A stretch of 64,000 bases of DNA from assembly GCF_001658005.1 (NCBI RefSeq), contig NZ_CP015986.1:1178001-1242000 (forward strand). Reading direction: 5' to 3'. Of this stretch, positions 47,694 through 56,755 are shown piece after piece (within the stretch, counting starts at the first letter, position 1; every line of letters begins with the position of its first letter). The stretch comes from Sphingobium sp. EP60837. GTDB lineage: Bacteria; Pseudomonadota; Alphaproteobacteria; Sphingomonadales; Sphingomonadaceae. The notes beneath the pieces are model-generated. The model was not told the DNA's origin. It was given only the letters and a program-made list of their open reading frames with translations, and did no database searches. The translations under genes were made by a program, and so were the position numbers.

Positions 47694-48506
47694 ATGTTGA
47701 AGACGGTTTCCGCGCTGCTCGTTACGGTGTCGGTGGCGGTGACGCCGATCGCGGCAAGTGCGCAGACGAACATGAGTTCGTCCGGCAAGACGTATAAGGA
47801 TGGCACTACCAAGGGGGCTTCGTCCGGCCGCCGCGCACAGGAGCGCGCCACCCAGGAAATCCCACGCTGCACCCGCCGCATCGGCACCGTCGCTATCGTC
47901 GAGCCGGACAATCAGTGGTGGCGTGAGCTGAACCTGGGTAGCCCGGAGGCGATCCTGAAGGTGTTCATCCAGCAGTCTGGCTGCTTCGGTCTCGTCAACC
48001 GCGGTCGCGCCATGCAAAGCCGCGCGATGGAACGCGCCATGGCTGATTCGGGCGAGCTCCAGGCCGGCTCCAACCTGGGTCGGGGCCAGGTGAAGGCCGC
48101 CGACTATTATCTGGAGCCCGACATCGTCTCTTCCAACCGCAATTCGGGCGGTGGCAATGTCGGCGGCATGCTGGGCGGCCTGATGGGCGGTTTTGGCGGC
48201 GCGGTCCTGGGCGGACTCAACATCAAGAAGAAAGAAGCCAACGTCACGCTGTCGATCGTGAACGCCCGCACGACCGAGGAAGAGGCGCTGACCGAGGGCT
48301 ACGCCCGCAAGACCGATATCGGCTTCGGCGGCGGCGCGGGTGGCGGCTGGTGGGGCGGTTTTGCGGCCGCCGGCGGCAGCGGTTACCAGAATACGGAGAT
48401 CGGCCAGGTCATCGTGCTCGCCTATCTCGACGCCTATACCAAGCTTGTCACGCAGCTGGGCGGCCTGCCCGCCAATGCTGCTGCGGCGGCTCCGCGCGCG
48501 CAGTAA
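47694..48506 (+). CDS. CsgG/HfaB-type secreted protein
   Basis: A 270-residue protein with a signal peptide ending IAASAQ (no lipobox), then a CsgG-like alpha/beta core (RRIGTVAIVEPDNQWW, FIQQSGCFGLVNRG, KAADYYLEPDIV), and two glycine-rich stretches (NVGGMLGGLMGGFGG and GGGAGGGWWGGFAAAGG). Members of this family form outer-membrane secretion channels or assist envelope assembly; the specific role is not readable. It has its own strong terminator. Confidence 0.82.
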   Translation: MLKTVSALLVTVSVAVTPIAASAQTNMSSSGKTYKDGTTKGASSGRRAQERATQEIPRCTRRIGTVAIVEPDNQWWRELNLGSPEAILKVFIQQSGCFGLVNRGRAMQSRAMERAMADSGELQAGSNLGRGQVKAADYYLEPDIVSSNRNSGGGNVGGMLGGLMGGFGGAVLGGLNIKKKEANVTLSIVNARTTEEEALTEGYARKTDIGFGGGAGGGWWGGFAAAGGSGYQNTEIGQVIVLAYLDAYTKLVTQLGGLPANAAAAAPRAQ

Positions 48507-48520
48507 GAACAGTGATCAGG

Positions 48521-48556
48521 AAGGGGCGCTGCCGGATAGAGGCGGCGCCCTTTTTT
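48521..48556 (+). terminator. Rho-independent terminator of the CsgG-like gene
   Basis: GC-rich stem AAGGGGCGCTGCC with GGCGGCGCCCTT around a six-base loop, followed by six T residues, 15 bp after the stop codon. Confidence 0.88.
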
Positions 48557-48597
48557 GTGTCTTCGATTGGCTGGGGTGCGCCGACTTCTTTAGCGGG

Positions 48598-49665
48598 TCA
48601 GGTGGGATCTACCGCCACCTCGCCCGGTATCCTGACCTTCTCACGCCGCCTGCGCCACCAGGCCAGAATAGCTTCGCCAACGGGCCGCTCGACCAAGCGA
48701 TTGATCGCGGTTCCGAGCGTCAGGGCAACGAGGAAGGCCGTCGAAAACGCGATCCATGGGCTGTAACCCAGCTCCGCCAGCTTCAGCATCACGACAAAGC
48801 CCACATGCTGGTGGATCAGGTAGAAGGAATAGCTGATGCCGCCAATCCACAGCAGCGGCCGCGCCGCGATCCACCGCAGGCGGCCGGCAATCAGCGCGGC
48901 GAAGCCCGCCAGCAGCAGGCAGGCGATCAGCGTCACGTCCCAGCTTTCCATCGCGGCAACGGACAACAGCGCAAGCACTGCATAAGGCATCTGCTGCCGC
49001 CAGCGGCGTCGCCCCGCCCAGACGCGATAAGACAGCATGCCGATGACGAAAAACGGCACATAGCGCAGCACGAAGAGCATCACGATGCGTTCGGGCATGT
49101 CCGGCCAGAACCCGTAGATCCCGCGCAGCACCAGCCAAAGCGCGAGCATGGGTTCCAGCCATTTCATCCCCACCCATTTCCACAGGGCGATCATGCAGAA
49201 GTAAAAGGCGATCTCGACCGTCAACGTCCAATAGGCCCCATCCACCTCCGGCAAGAAGGCAAAGCCCTGAAGCATGGTGATATTGGCCAGGATCGCTGCA
49301 GGGCCAATCAGCAATTGGGACGCTTTGGCGAGATATTCGACGGACAGCGTCAGCAGCATCGCGACGAGATAGGCGGGGTAGAGCCGCGCAACGCGGTTCA
49401 CTACAAAGTCGGCGACGCTGCCAATCCGATCGAGCGTGAAGAAGATGGCAAAGCCGGAAATCGTGAAGAACAGCAATACCCGGTAATTGCCTCCCGGGAA
49501 GCTGAACGGCACATGCGCTGCCTGCGGAAACAGCTCATGAAAGCGCGTCGAATAATGGAAAACCAGCACGCAGAGAGCGCCGATCCCGCGCAAGGCGTCC
49601 AATTCCGACAGGCGGGTTCGATGAGGCGGTCCACTCACCCGGCGGGAATAGCAATCAAACAGCAA
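48598..49665 (-). CDS. OafA/YrhL-type membrane acyltransferase
   Basis: A 355-residue acyltransferase-3 family protein with about ten transmembrane helices. The start of the family domain is LSELDALRGIGALCVLVFHY (the histidine is catalytic), with SGFAIFFTL and AYWTLTVEIAFYFCM following. It transfers acyl groups to cell-surface or secreted sugars. The TTG used is the first possible start; a GTG nine codons later is equally likely. No glycan gene cluster lies around it. Confidence 0.85.
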   Translation of the reverse strand: MLFDCYSRRVSGPPHRTRLSELDALRGIGALCVLVFHYSTRFHELFPQAAHVPFSFPGGNYRVLLFFTISGFAIFFTLDRIGSVADFVVNRVARLYPAYLVAMLLTLSVEYLAKASQLLIGPAAILANITMLQGFAFLPEVDGAYWTLTVEIAFYFCMIALWKWVGMKWLEPMLALWLVLRGIYGFWPDMPERIVMLFVLRYVPFFVIGMLSYRVWAGRRRWRQQMPYAVLALLSVAAMESWDVTLIACLLLAGFAALIAGRLRWIAARPLLWIGGISYSFYLIHQHVGFVVMLKLAELGYSPWIAFSTAFLVALTLGTAINRLVERPVGEAILAWWRRRREKVRIPGEVAVDPT

Positions 49666-49736
49666 TCAATCGTTAAAATGACCGCCAATCGGAAACAGAA
49701 TGGCATTTCCATGTGCTGCGGAGCAGCTGGGTGGAC

Positions 49737-50279
49737 CTAAGGCTTACGAACCTCTGCTACCCGTTTCAGCTGCGCAAGCTGTTCCCCGAGAACCTTATCC
49801 ACCATCGGCGCGATCGGGGCCATGCCCATGCGTACATAGCCGCCCGCCACATAACCCACCGTGACCCGGACGCCCTTCTTCGTCGGGGTAATGGTGATAT
49901 CGAGCGTTCCCATGACGCCTTCCGCCTGCAACGGTCCCAAGGCTCCCGATAGACGCAATTGCTTATGGGGCGCGGCAAAAATGACGCGGGCATGTTCAAC
50001 GCTGCCGGAGGAGCCACCGGGGCCCGGCAGGCGCTCACAGAAACAGCCTCCAGCGCGCGGCTCCAGGGTGAGATTTCCCGCAACGCCGCTATAGGTGTGT
50101 GCGCTGCTCCACCAGCGATCCGGGGCCGCGAGCAGCGCGTAAACGCTCTGGGCATCTGCAGCAATTTCGACGCTGTTTTCAATCGCGAAGCCGCTGTCCT
50201 TGATCGACGTCACGGCCCCATGTGCGGCGGACGCGCCTAACAAGGCAAAAGCGCTGATCGCGGAGAAAATTCGTCGCAT
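49737..50279 (-). CDS. Secreted SRPBCC-fold (START-like) protein
   Basis: A 180-residue protein. It has a signal peptide (MRRIFSAISAFALLGASAAHG), then a Bet v1-like ligand-binding fold with VEIAADAQSVYALLAAPDRWW, GGCFCERLP and a late GPLQAEGVMGTLDITITP. Function unknown. It follows adk at 44 bp, and the ribosome binding site lies in a stem-loop that also begins just after the adk stop. Confidence 0.78.
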   Translation of the reverse strand: MRRIFSAISAFALLGASAAHGAVTSIKDSGFAIENSVEIAADAQSVYALLAAPDRWWSSAHTYSGVAGNLTLEPRAGGCFCERLPGPGGSSGSVEHARVIFAAPHKQLRLSGALGPLQAEGVMGTLDITITPTKKGVRVTVGYVAGGYVRMGMAPIAPMVDKVLGEQLAQLKRVAEVRKP

Positions 50280-50285
50280 GGCTGC

Positions 50286-50314
50286 CCCCTCCCCCAATCA
50301 TGTTCGGGGAGGGG
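50286..50314 (-). promoter_or_regulatory. Stem-loop covering the ribosome binding site after adk
   Basis: In the transcript CCCCTCCCC pairs perfectly with GGGGAGGGG around an 11-base loop. The second arm is the Shine-Dalgarno sequence of the SRPBCC gene, six bases from its ATG. No T-run follows, so a plain terminator is less likely than translational masking. Confidence 0.55.
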
Positions 50315-50322
50315 AGAGTAGC

Positions 50323-50979
50323 TCAGGACTTGCTGCTGTCCAATATCGCGGCAATCGCGGCCGTCACATCGTCCATGTCAGCCATGCCATCGACCCGCGA
50401 CACGATGCCGCGCGCTTCGTAGATGGGAAGGATCGGCGCGGTCTTGGCGCGATATTCAGCCATGCGGGTCCGCACGGTTTCTTCATTATCGTCTGGACGG
50501 CGCTTGAAATCGTGCCCGTGGCACTTGTCACACTCGCCTTCGACCTTCGGCTGCTTGAAGCTGTCATGATAGCCTTCGCCGCAGCTGGCGCAGGTGAAGC
50601 GGCCGGTGATGCGCTCGACCAGCGCGTCCTCATCGACGTCGAGTTCGATGACATGATCCAACGTCCGGCCGCGATCCGCGAGGATGGCGTCGAGCGAATG
50701 GGCCTGCGCCTCGGTGCGCGGATAGCCGTCGAAGATCACACCGGTTCCGGCGGTCAGACCATCCAGCGCCTCGCCGATGATACCGGACACGATCTCGTCC
50801 GAAACCAGCTCGCCCGCTTCCATCACTGCCTTGGCCTTGAGGCCGATCGGCGTCTGGGCCTTTACGGCGGCACGCAACATGTCGCCGGTCGATAGCTGCA
50901 CCATGCCGCGGCTCTCAACCAGACGGCTGGCCTGCGTGCCCTTACCCGCTCCTGGAGGACCCAGCAGAATGATATTCAT
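50323..50979 (-). CDS. adk: Adenylate kinase
   Basis: A 218-residue enzyme converting AMP and ATP to two ADP. The P-loop is GPPGAGKGT (7-15), with TGDMLR and DGYPRT following. The lid has four cysteines (C130, C133, C150, C153), the zinc-binding type found in many bacteria. It is last in the S10-spc cluster, 43 bp after secY, as in other alphaproteobacteria, but rpsM-rpsK-rpoA-rplQ do not follow. Confidence 0.98.
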   Translation of the reverse strand: MNIILLGPPGAGKGTQASRLVESRGMVQLSTGDMLRAAVKAQTPIGLKAKAVMEAGELVSDEIVSGIIGEALDGLTAGTGVIFDGYPRTEAQAHSLDAILADRGRTLDHVIELDVDEDALVERITGRFTCASCGEGYHDSFKQPKVEGECDKCHGHDFKRRPDDNEETVRTRMAEYRAKTAPILPIYEARGIVSRVDGMADMDDVTAAIAAILDSSKS

Positions 50980-51022
50980 GCGCGCATACTCCCCTGTTCT
51001 TGCGCCTTGACGTGATGCGCCT

Positions 51023-52387
51023 TTAGCGCAGGCGACCCTTCAGCTTGGCCTTCTTGATCAGATCGCCATATTGATGAGCCAGCAGATGGCTCTGGATCTG
51101 CGTCACGGTATCGACCGTAACGTTAACGACGATCAGCAGGCTGGTGCCGCCGAGATAAAAGGGAATGCCCGCCCGCGCGATGGCAAATTCCGGCACCAGG
51201 CAGATAATCGCCAGATAAGCGGCCCCGATCACCGTGATCCGGGTCAGAACATAATCCAGATAATTTTCCGTGTTCTTGCCAGGACGGATGCCAGGAATGA
51301 AACCACCGTTGCGCTTCAGATTATCGGCCGTCTCTTCCGGATTGAACACAACCGCCGTGTAGAAGAAGCAGAAAAACACGATGCCGAGGCCATAGAGCCC
51401 CATATAGACGGGACTGCCGTGCGACAGATACTGATTGAGCGTCAGCACGAAGTCGCCAAGCCTGCTCTCGCCTGCCACGGTCTGGCCGGCAAATTGCGAA
51501 ATGGTCAGCGGCATCAGCAGCAGCGAGCTTGCGAAGATCGGCGGGATCACGCCGGCCGTGTTGACCTTCAACGGCAGATGACTGCGATCGGCCTGCATCA
51601 ATCCCTGGCGCGTCTGGCGCTTGGGATATTGGATCAGCACCCGGCGCTGCGCGCGCTCCATGAAGCAGATCAGCAGGATCAGGCCAACGGCCATCGCAAT
51701 GACCAGTACGATCAACAGGCCAGAAATCGACCCTTCGCTGCCGGACTTGAACAGGTTGCTGAGCGTAACAGGCAGCTGCGCGACAATGCCCGCCATGATG
51801 ATGAGGCTGACGCCGTTGCCGATGCCACGCGAGGTAATCTGCTCACCCAGCCACATCAGGAACATCGTGCCGCCGATCAGCGAGATGACCGCCGCGATCC
51901 GGAATAGGAAGCCGGGATCGACCACGGCCTGAACGCCCGACTGCGCGCCGAAACTTTCCAGGCCCACAGCGATGAAATAGCCCTGGACGGCGGTCAGGCC
52001 GACCGTTCCGTAACGCGTATATTGGTTGAGCTTCTTGCGGCCGCTTTCACCTTCCTTTTTGATCGCCGCGAGTTGCGGCGAAAGGGAGGCGGCGAGCTGA
52101 ACCACGATCGACGCCGTGATGTATGGCATCACGCCGAGCGCGATCAAGCTCATGCGTGAGAGCGAACCACCCGAGAAGGTGTTGAAGATGTCGAGAATAC
52201 CGCCATTCGTCTGCTTGTAGAGCTGAGACAGCGCGGTCGGATCGACGCCCGGCAGCGGCACGAAGCTCAGAAAGCGGAAGACGATCAGCGCGCCCAGCGT
52301 AAACCACAGGCGCTTCTTGAGGTCGGTCGCCTGGCTGAACTTCGCCAGGCTGAGATTGGATGCGAGCTGGTCGGCTCTCGATGCCAT
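51023..52387 (-). CDS. secY: Preprotein translocase subunit SecY
   Basis: A 454-residue core channel protein with ten membrane helices (ALGVMPYITASIVVQL, GNGVSLIIMAGIV and others typical) and the C-terminal cytosolic loop IKKAKLKGRLR. It pairs with SecE and SecG to export proteins. It lies after rplO with a 187-bp gap holding a stem-loop. Confidence 0.98.
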   Translation of the reverse strand: MASRADQLASNLSLAKFSQATDLKKRLWFTLGALIVFRFLSFVPLPGVDPTALSQLYKQTNGGILDIFNTFSGGSLSRMSLIALGVMPYITASIVVQLAASLSPQLAAIKKEGESGRKKLNQYTRYGTVGLTAVQGYFIAVGLESFGAQSGVQAVVDPGFLFRIAAVISLIGGTMFLMWLGEQITSRGIGNGVSLIIMAGIVAQLPVTLSNLFKSGSEGSISGLLIVLVIAMAVGLILLICFMERAQRRVLIQYPKRQTRQGLMQADRSHLPLKVNTAGVIPPIFASSLLLMPLTISQFAGQTVAGESRLGDFVLTLNQYLSHGSPVYMGLYGLGIVFFCFFYTAVVFNPEETADNLKRNGGFIPGIRPGKNTENYLDYVLTRITVIGAAYLAIICLVPEFAIARAGIPFYLGGTSLLIVVNVTVDTVTQIQSHLLAHQYGDLIKKAKLKGRLR

Positions 52388-52515
52388 GGTGGCTGCCCTT
52401 CAAAACACTCTTGCCGGAGTCACGGCCCGGCGTGAATCGCTAACCCATTAGCGAGCGCGATCCGCCCTGTCGAACGGGGAGTTGCGCTTCACGCGACAAA
52501 GCTTCCCTGAAACAG

Positions 52516-52551
52516 ATGACCCCGCCGGCCCATATCGGACAGCGGGGTCAT
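52516..52551 (-). other. Stem-loop between rplO and secY
   Basis: ATGACCCCGC and GCGGGGTCAT form a perfect 10-bp stem with a 16-base loop. It lies 24 bp after the rplO stop. No T-run follows; it may adjust the ratio of ribosomal to secY message or mark an RNA processing point. Confidence 0.55.
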
Positions 52552-52574
52552 GCTTGCAAGCCTCGGAAGTCGGC

Positions 52575-53108
52575 TCAGCCCTTCTTGGCGGCCTTCTTCG
52601 CAGCCAGGGCGGTGCCCTTCTTGGCCTTTGCCTTCTCGGCCGCCGGCACGACCTCAATCACTTCGACCTTGCCGCCAGCCTTTTCGACCGCCTCGATGGC
52701 GCCCTTCGAAGCTCCGGAGACGAGCAGGTTGACCTTGGCGGTCAGCTCGCCCTTGCCGAGCAGACGGACGCCGTCCTTGCCGCCGCGCGACAAAGCAGCA
52801 GCCTTCAGCGCCGCATGGTCGATGGTCGCATTGGCGTCCAGCTTGCCGGCGTCGATCGCCTTCTGCAGCGCGCCCAGGTTCACGATCGCGTAATCCTTGG
52901 CGAAGATGTTGTTGAAGCCCCGCTTAGGCAGACGCATGTGGAGCGGCATCTGACCGCCCTCGAAGCCGTTGATGGCGACGCCCGAGCGTGCCTTGGCACC
53001 CTTCTGGCCGCGACCGGCGGTCTTGCCCTTGCCCGAGCCGATACCGCGGCCGACGCGCATCCGGCCCTTGCGGGCGCCGGCATTGTCGTTGAGTTCGTTA
53101 AGCTTCAT
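52575..53108 (-). CDS. rplO: 50S ribosomal protein L15
   Basis: A 177-residue L15: [20 protein letters not shown] and the Gly/Lys-rich [20 protein letters not shown] extension that threads into the subunit. The C-terminus carries an extra lysine/alanine tail ([21 protein letters not shown]). It starts at the second ATG; MHI is not needed. Separated from rpmD by 194 bp holding two palindromes. Confidence 0.97.
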   Translation of the reverse strand: MKLNELNDNAGARKGRMRVGRGIGSGKGKTAGRGQKGAKARSGVAINGFEGGQMPLHMRLPKRGFNNIFAKDYAIVNLGALQKAIDAGKLDANATIDHAALKAAALSRGGKDGVRLLGKGELTAKVNLLVSGASKGAIEAVEKAGGKVEVIEVVPAAEKAKAKKGTALAAKKAAKKG

Positions 53109-53150
53109 GATGTGCACTCGCTTTCGCTATGTTCGCGCTGAAAACACGTA

Positions 53151-53176
53151 ATCCTCTCCCGCACGCGGGAGAGGAT
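53151..53176. repeat. Palindrome between rpmD and rplO (unit 1)
   Basis: ATCCTCTCCCGC and GCGGGAGAGGAT are exact complements around two bases. A second, near-identical unit lies at 53273-53296, and the gap also contains GCGGGAGAGGG at about 53209, so this is a small cluster of related elements. Confidence 0.68.
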
Positions 53177-53272
53177 ATGGAGGCTTGCCAGCTTGCTGGT
53201 TAGCCGAAGCGGGAGAGGGCTTCTGCCCTCACCGCTGCAACCAAGGCCCACCCTGCGGACCCAAGTCTCGCT

Positions 53273-53296
53273 GCCTCCCCCGCACGCGGGAGAGGC
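53273..53296. repeat. Palindrome between rpmD and rplO (unit 2)
   Basis: GCCTCCCCCGC with GCGGGAGAGGC, one mismatch, same CGCACGCG centre as unit 1. It begins seven bases after the rpmD stop in the direction of transcription. Confidence 0.65.
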
Positions 53297-53302
53297 AAGG
53301 GG

Positions 53303-53479
53303 TCAGTCGACCACCTGCACCATATGGGGCAGCTTCTTGATGGCACCGCGGACTTCCGCCGTGTCTTCCAACTCCACCACTCGATGCATCTTGCCGAGGC
53401 CCAGGCCGATCAGAATCTTCTTCTGGTCGGCAGGGCGGCGGATCGGCGAACCGATCTGCTTGATCTTGATCTTCGCCAT
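53303..53479 (-). CDS. rpmD: 50S ribosomal protein L30
   Basis: A 58-residue protein starting [20 protein letters not shown] and ending [11 protein letters not shown], the standard bacterial L30. Its Shine-Dalgarno GGAG overlaps the rpsE stop region six bases upstream. Confidence 0.96.
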   Translation of the reverse strand: MAKIKIKQIGSPIRRPADQKKILIGLGLGKMHRVVELEDTAEVRGAIKKLPHMVQVVD

Positions 53480-53485
53480 GTCGCT

Positions 53486-54214
53486 TTACTCCGCAATCGC
53501 TTCGGCATCAGCCTGCGCGACTTCGGCCGAGGCGCCACCGCGACGCAGAAGGTCGGCGACCTTCTTGCCACGACGCTGCGCCACCGACTTCGGGCTGGTC
53601 TGTTCGCCCAGCGCCGCGAAGGTCGCACGGATCATGTTATAGGGGTTGGACGTGCCGTTCGACTTGGTCACGACGTCCGCCACGCCGAGGCTTTCGAACA
53701 CGGCGCGCATCGGACCACCGGCGATGATGCCGGTACCGGCCGGAGCCGAACGGACCGTCACCTTGCCCGCGCCAAAATGGCCAAGGCCATCATGGTGCAG
53801 CGTGCGGCCTTCCTTCAGCGGAACGCGAACCATCGCCTTCTTGGCCGAAGCGGTCGCCTTGCTGATGGCTTCGGGCACTTCGCGCGCCTTGCCATGGCCG
53901 AAGCCCGCGCGGCCCTTGCCGTCGCCGACAACGACCAGAGCAGCGAAACCGAAACGCTTACCGCCCTTGACGGTCTTCGAGACGCGGTTGATGTGAACCA
54001 GCTTCTCGATCAGCTCTTCGCCCTGCTCCTCGTCGCGGTTGCCGCGACGGTCGTCGCGACGGCCACGGCCGCCACGCTCGCCACGGTTGCGGTCACCGCC
54101 ACCCCGGTTGCCACGGCCACGGCCGGGACCACGACCTTCGGTCGGTGCGGCTTCGCCGCCCTCGACAGCAGCGGGAGCGCCCGCCTGCGACTGGATATCG
54201 TTTTCGTCAGCCAT
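53486..54214 (-). CDS. rpsE: 30S ribosomal protein S5 with Arg/Gly-rich N-terminus
   Basis: A 242-residue S5. The core from about residue 65 ([20 protein letters not shown]) with [20 protein letters not shown] is normal. Before it are about 60 extra residues, of which 27-60 are an RG/RRDD-type tract ([19 protein letters not shown]). Such a stretch is disordered and positively charged, suited to RNA contact. E. coli S5 has 166 residues. Confidence 0.97.
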   Translation of the reverse strand: MADENDIQSQAGAPAAVEGGEAAPTEGRGPGRGRGNRGGGDRNRGERGGRGRRDDRRGNRDEEQGEELIEKLVHINRVSKTVKGGKRFGFAALVVVGDGKGRAGFGHGKAREVPEAISKATASAKKAMVRVPLKEGRTLHHDGLGHFGAGKVTVRSAPAGTGIIAGGPMRAVFESLGVADVVTKSNGTSNPYNMIRATFAALGEQTSPKSVAQRRGKKVADLLRRGGASAEVAQADAEAIAE

Positions 54215-54216
54215 GA

Positions 54217-54570
54217 TCAGAACTCCAGCCCGCCTTCGCGGGCGGCATCGGCCAGCGCCTTGACGCGGCCATGGAAGAGGAAGCCACCACGGTCGAATAC
54301 GACGCGGGTGACGCCGGCAGCAGTCGCCGCGGCGGCGACACGCTTGCCGACTTCAGCGGCTGCTTCGGAAGTGGCGCCGGTCTTACCACGCACGTCCTTG
54401 TCCAGGGTCGATGCGGCGGCCAGGGTCTTGCCCTGCGCATCATCAATGACCTGGGCGTAGATGTGGCGGCCCGAACGGTGGACGCTGAGGCGGGGCTTGT
54501 GGCCCGAAACTGCCTTGAGCGCGGTGCGGACGCGGCGACGACGCCGCGCGAAGAGGGAAAGCTTTGCCAT
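54217..54570 (-). CDS. rplR: 50S ribosomal protein L18
   Basis: A 117-residue protein. It starts [20 protein letters not shown] and ends [25 protein letters not shown] and [12 protein letters not shown] are family marks. It contacts 5S rRNA. The open frame extends 67 codons upstream over rplF but those are not L18. Two bases separate its stop from rpsE. Confidence 0.97.
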   Translation of the reverse strand: MAKLSLFARRRRRVRTALKAVSGHKPRLSVHRSGRHIYAQVIDDAQGKTLAAASTLDKDVRGKTGATSEAAAEVGKRVAAAATAAGVTRVVFDRGGFLFHGRVKALADAAREGGLEF

Positions 54571-54571
54571 C

Positions 54572-55105
54572 TTACTTCTTCTTCCCTTCCTTGCGGAAGA
54601 TGAACTCGCCGGCGTACTTGATACCCTTGCCCTTATAGGGTTCGGGCTTGCGCCAGCGGCGGATCTCGGCGGCGACCTGACCCACCTTTTGCTTGTCAAT
54701 GCCGCTGATCTCGACCGTGGTGTTATCCGGGGTCTTGATCTCGATCCCTTCAGGGATCTCGAAATCGACATCGTGCGAATAGCCGAGCTGCAGCTTCAAA
54801 GTCTTGCCCTGCGAGTTGGCGCGGTAACCCACGCCGGTGATCAGCAGCTTCTTCGAGAAACCCTCGGTCACGCCGGTGACAAGGTTCTGGATCAGCGTGC
54901 GCTGCATGCCCCAGAAAGCCCGTGCGGCTTTGGTGTCATTGGCCGGCTTCACCAGAATGCTGCCGTCCTCGATCGTGTAGCTGATCTCGTCGCGCAGCGG
55001 CAGCGCCAAGGTGCCCTTGGGGCCCTTGACCGACAGCAGCCCGCCTTCGATCGACGCCGTCACGCCCGAAGGCACGGCAATCGGCTTTTTACCCGTGCGG
55101 CTCAT
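54572..55105 (-). CDS. rplF: 50S ribosomal protein L6
   Basis: A 177-residue protein with two L6 folds, starting [15 protein letters not shown] and closing [21 protein letters not shown], the conserved rRNA-binding end. The ATG overlaps the rpsH stop by one base (TGATG). Confidence 0.98.
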   Translation of the reverse strand: MSRTGKKPIAVPSGVTASIEGGLLSVKGPKGTLALPLRDEISYTIEDGSILVKPANDTKAARAFWGMQRTLIQNLVTGVTEGFSKKLLITGVGYRANSQGKTLKLQLGYSHDVDFEIPEGIEIKTPDNTTVEISGIDKQKVGQVAAEIRRWRKPEPYKGKGIKYAGEFIFRKEGKKK

Positions 55106-55500
55106 CAGAACACCTCCGCCAGCACTTCGCCGCCGACATTCTGCTCGCGCGCTTCCGCGTCGGACAGAACGCCGCGAGGCGTCGAGACAATGGTGATGCC
55201 CAAGCCGTTGCGCACGATCGGCAGTTCCTTGGAACCCGAATAGACGCGGCGACCAGGCTTGGACACGCGAGCGACATGCTTGATCGCAGGCTGGCCCTCG
55301 AAATATTTCAGTTCAATGCGCAGGCCGGGATGCTTGCCGAGCGTTTCCTCGGAATAGCCACGGATGTAACCTTCGCGCTGCAGCACGTCGAGCACACGGG
55401 CCCGAAGCTTCGAAGCGGGGGACACAACGCTGTCCTTCTTCGCCTGCTGCCCGTTGCGGATGCGGGTGAGCATATCACCCAGGGGATCGGTCAATGCCAT
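55105..55500 (-). CDS. rpsH: 30S ribosomal protein S8
   Basis: A 131-residue protein with [17 protein letters not shown] near the start and [16 protein letters not shown] near the end, the usual helix 21 binding features of S8. In other bacteria S8 is the regulator of this operon by binding its mRNA; no such site was identified here. Confidence 0.98.
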   Translation of the reverse strand: MALTDPLGDMLTRIRNGQQAKKDSVVSPASKLRARVLDVLQREGYIRGYSEETLGKHPGLRIELKYFEGQPAIKHVARVSKPGRRVYSGSKELPIVRNGLGITIVSTPRGVLSDAEAREQNVGGEVLAEVF

Positions 55501-55512
55501 CTCAAATGATCC

Positions 55513-55818
55513 TTACCAGCTCGACTTGGTGACGCCGGGGATCAGGCCCTTGTTGGCCAGATCACGCAGCTGCACGCGGCAGAGACGGAATTTGCGGTAG
55601 TAGGCCCGGGGACGGCCCGTCAGCTCGCAGCGGTTACGCACGCGAGTCGGGTTGCCGTTGCGGGGGATCTCCGCCATCTTCAGACGCGCGATCAGACGAT
55701 CGCTGTCATCAGCCGTCGTATCATTCGCGATCGCCTTGAGCTTCGCATAGCGGCCGGCATATTTCTTCACCAGCTTCTTGCGGCGCTCGTTCTTGTTGAT
55801 CGAACTCAGTTTCGCCAT
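55513..55818 (-). CDS. rpsN: 30S ribosomal protein S14 (C-minus type)
   Basis: A 101-residue protein, [20 protein letters not shown] to [13 protein letters not shown]. It is the long form without the zinc-binding CxxC pairs of the short type (only a single cysteine pair-free [21 protein letters not shown] segment remains). Confidence 0.97.
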   Translation of the reverse strand: MAKLSSINKNERRKKLVKKYAGRYAKLKAIANDTTADDSDRLIARLKMAEIPRNGNPTRVRNRCELTGRPRAYYRKFRLCRVQLRDLANKGLIPGVTKSSW

Positions 55819-55871
55819 GACTTAAGTTCTCTTCCTTAGCTTTTAGCGTTTGGGAGAGAAGCGGGACCCGT

Positions 55872-56444
55872 TCAGGCCGCCTGCTTCTCTTCGAGCGGGA
55901 AGGGGAAGCCGAAGAGACGCAGCAATTCGCGCGCTTCCTCGTCCGTCTTCGCCGTGGTGGTCACGATGATGTCCATGCCGCGCACCTTGTCGATGCGGTC
56001 ATAGTTGATCTCGGGGAAGATGATCTGCTCCTTGATGCCGAAGGCATAGTTGCCACGGCCGTCGAAGCTCTTCGGATTGAGACCTCGGAAGTCGCGCACA
56101 CGGGGCAGAGCGACGTTGATCAGACGATCAAGGAACTCGTACATGCGCTCGCGACGCAACGTGACCTTGGCGCCGATGGGCATGCCTTCACGCAGCTTGA
56201 ACTGCGCGATCGACTTGCGGGCCTTGGTGATGACCGGCTTCTGGCCGGCGATCAGCTCCATTTCCTCGGCGGCCGAAGTGACCTTCTTCTTGTCCTGGGT
56301 CGCTTCGCCGACGCCCATATTGAGCGTGATCTTTTCGATCTTGGGCACTTCCATGACGTTCTTGTAACCGAACTTCTCGGTCATCGCCTTGGCGATTTCG
56401 GCGTCATAGAGCGACTTGGAGCGCGGAGTGTACTTGTCGCTCAT
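55872..56444 (-). CDS. rplE: 50S ribosomal protein L5
   Basis: A 190-residue protein, with [36 protein letters not shown] and the end [20 protein letters not shown]. It binds 5S rRNA. Its ATG overlaps the rplX stop by one base (TAATG). Confidence 0.98.
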   Translation of the reverse strand: MSDKYTPRSKSLYDAEIAKAMTEKFGYKNVMEVPKIEKITLNMGVGEATQDKKKVTSAAEEMELIAGQKPVITKARKSIAQFKLREGMPIGAKVTLRRERMYEFLDRLINVALPRVRDFRGLNPKSFDGRGNYAFGIKEQIIFPEINYDRIDKVRGMDIIVTTTAKTDEEARELLRLFGFPFPLEEKQAA

Positions 56445-56755
56445 TACAGCACCTCACCGGACTTGACGGCGACGCGGACCTTCTTGCCGTCGCGGTCCTC
56501 GAAACGGACGCGGGTCGGCTTGCCATCCTTGTCGGCGACAGCGACGTTCGAAATGTGGAGCGGCGCGGGCTTGCGCTCGATACCACCCTGCGGGTTCGCC
56601 TGGTCGGGCTTGCGGTGACGCGCGTGCACGTTGATGCCTTCGACGAGGACCTTGTCGTCCTTCGGCAGCACCTGCAGGACGGCGCCGGTACGGCCCTTGT
56701 CCTTGCCAGCCAGGATGACGACCTTGTCGCCCTTCTTGATTCTAGCAGCGCTCAT
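56444..56755 (-). CDS. rplX: 50S ribosomal protein L24
   Basis: A 103-residue protein with a KOW motif: [23 protein letters not shown], then [19 protein letters not shown] and [13 protein letters not shown]. Assembly-initiator protein of the large subunit. The ATG shares a base with the rplN stop (TAATG). Confidence 0.98.
   Translation of the reverse strand: MSAARIKKGDKVVILAGKDKGRTGAVLQVLPKDDKVLVEGINVHARHRKPDQANPQGGIERKPAPLHISNVAVADKDGKPTRVRFEDRDGKKVRVAVKSGEVL

Noticed and set aside
53109..53302. Possible insertion sequence between rplO and rpmD
   Set aside because: Too short, no transposase and no target-site duplication seen; treated as palindromic repeats.
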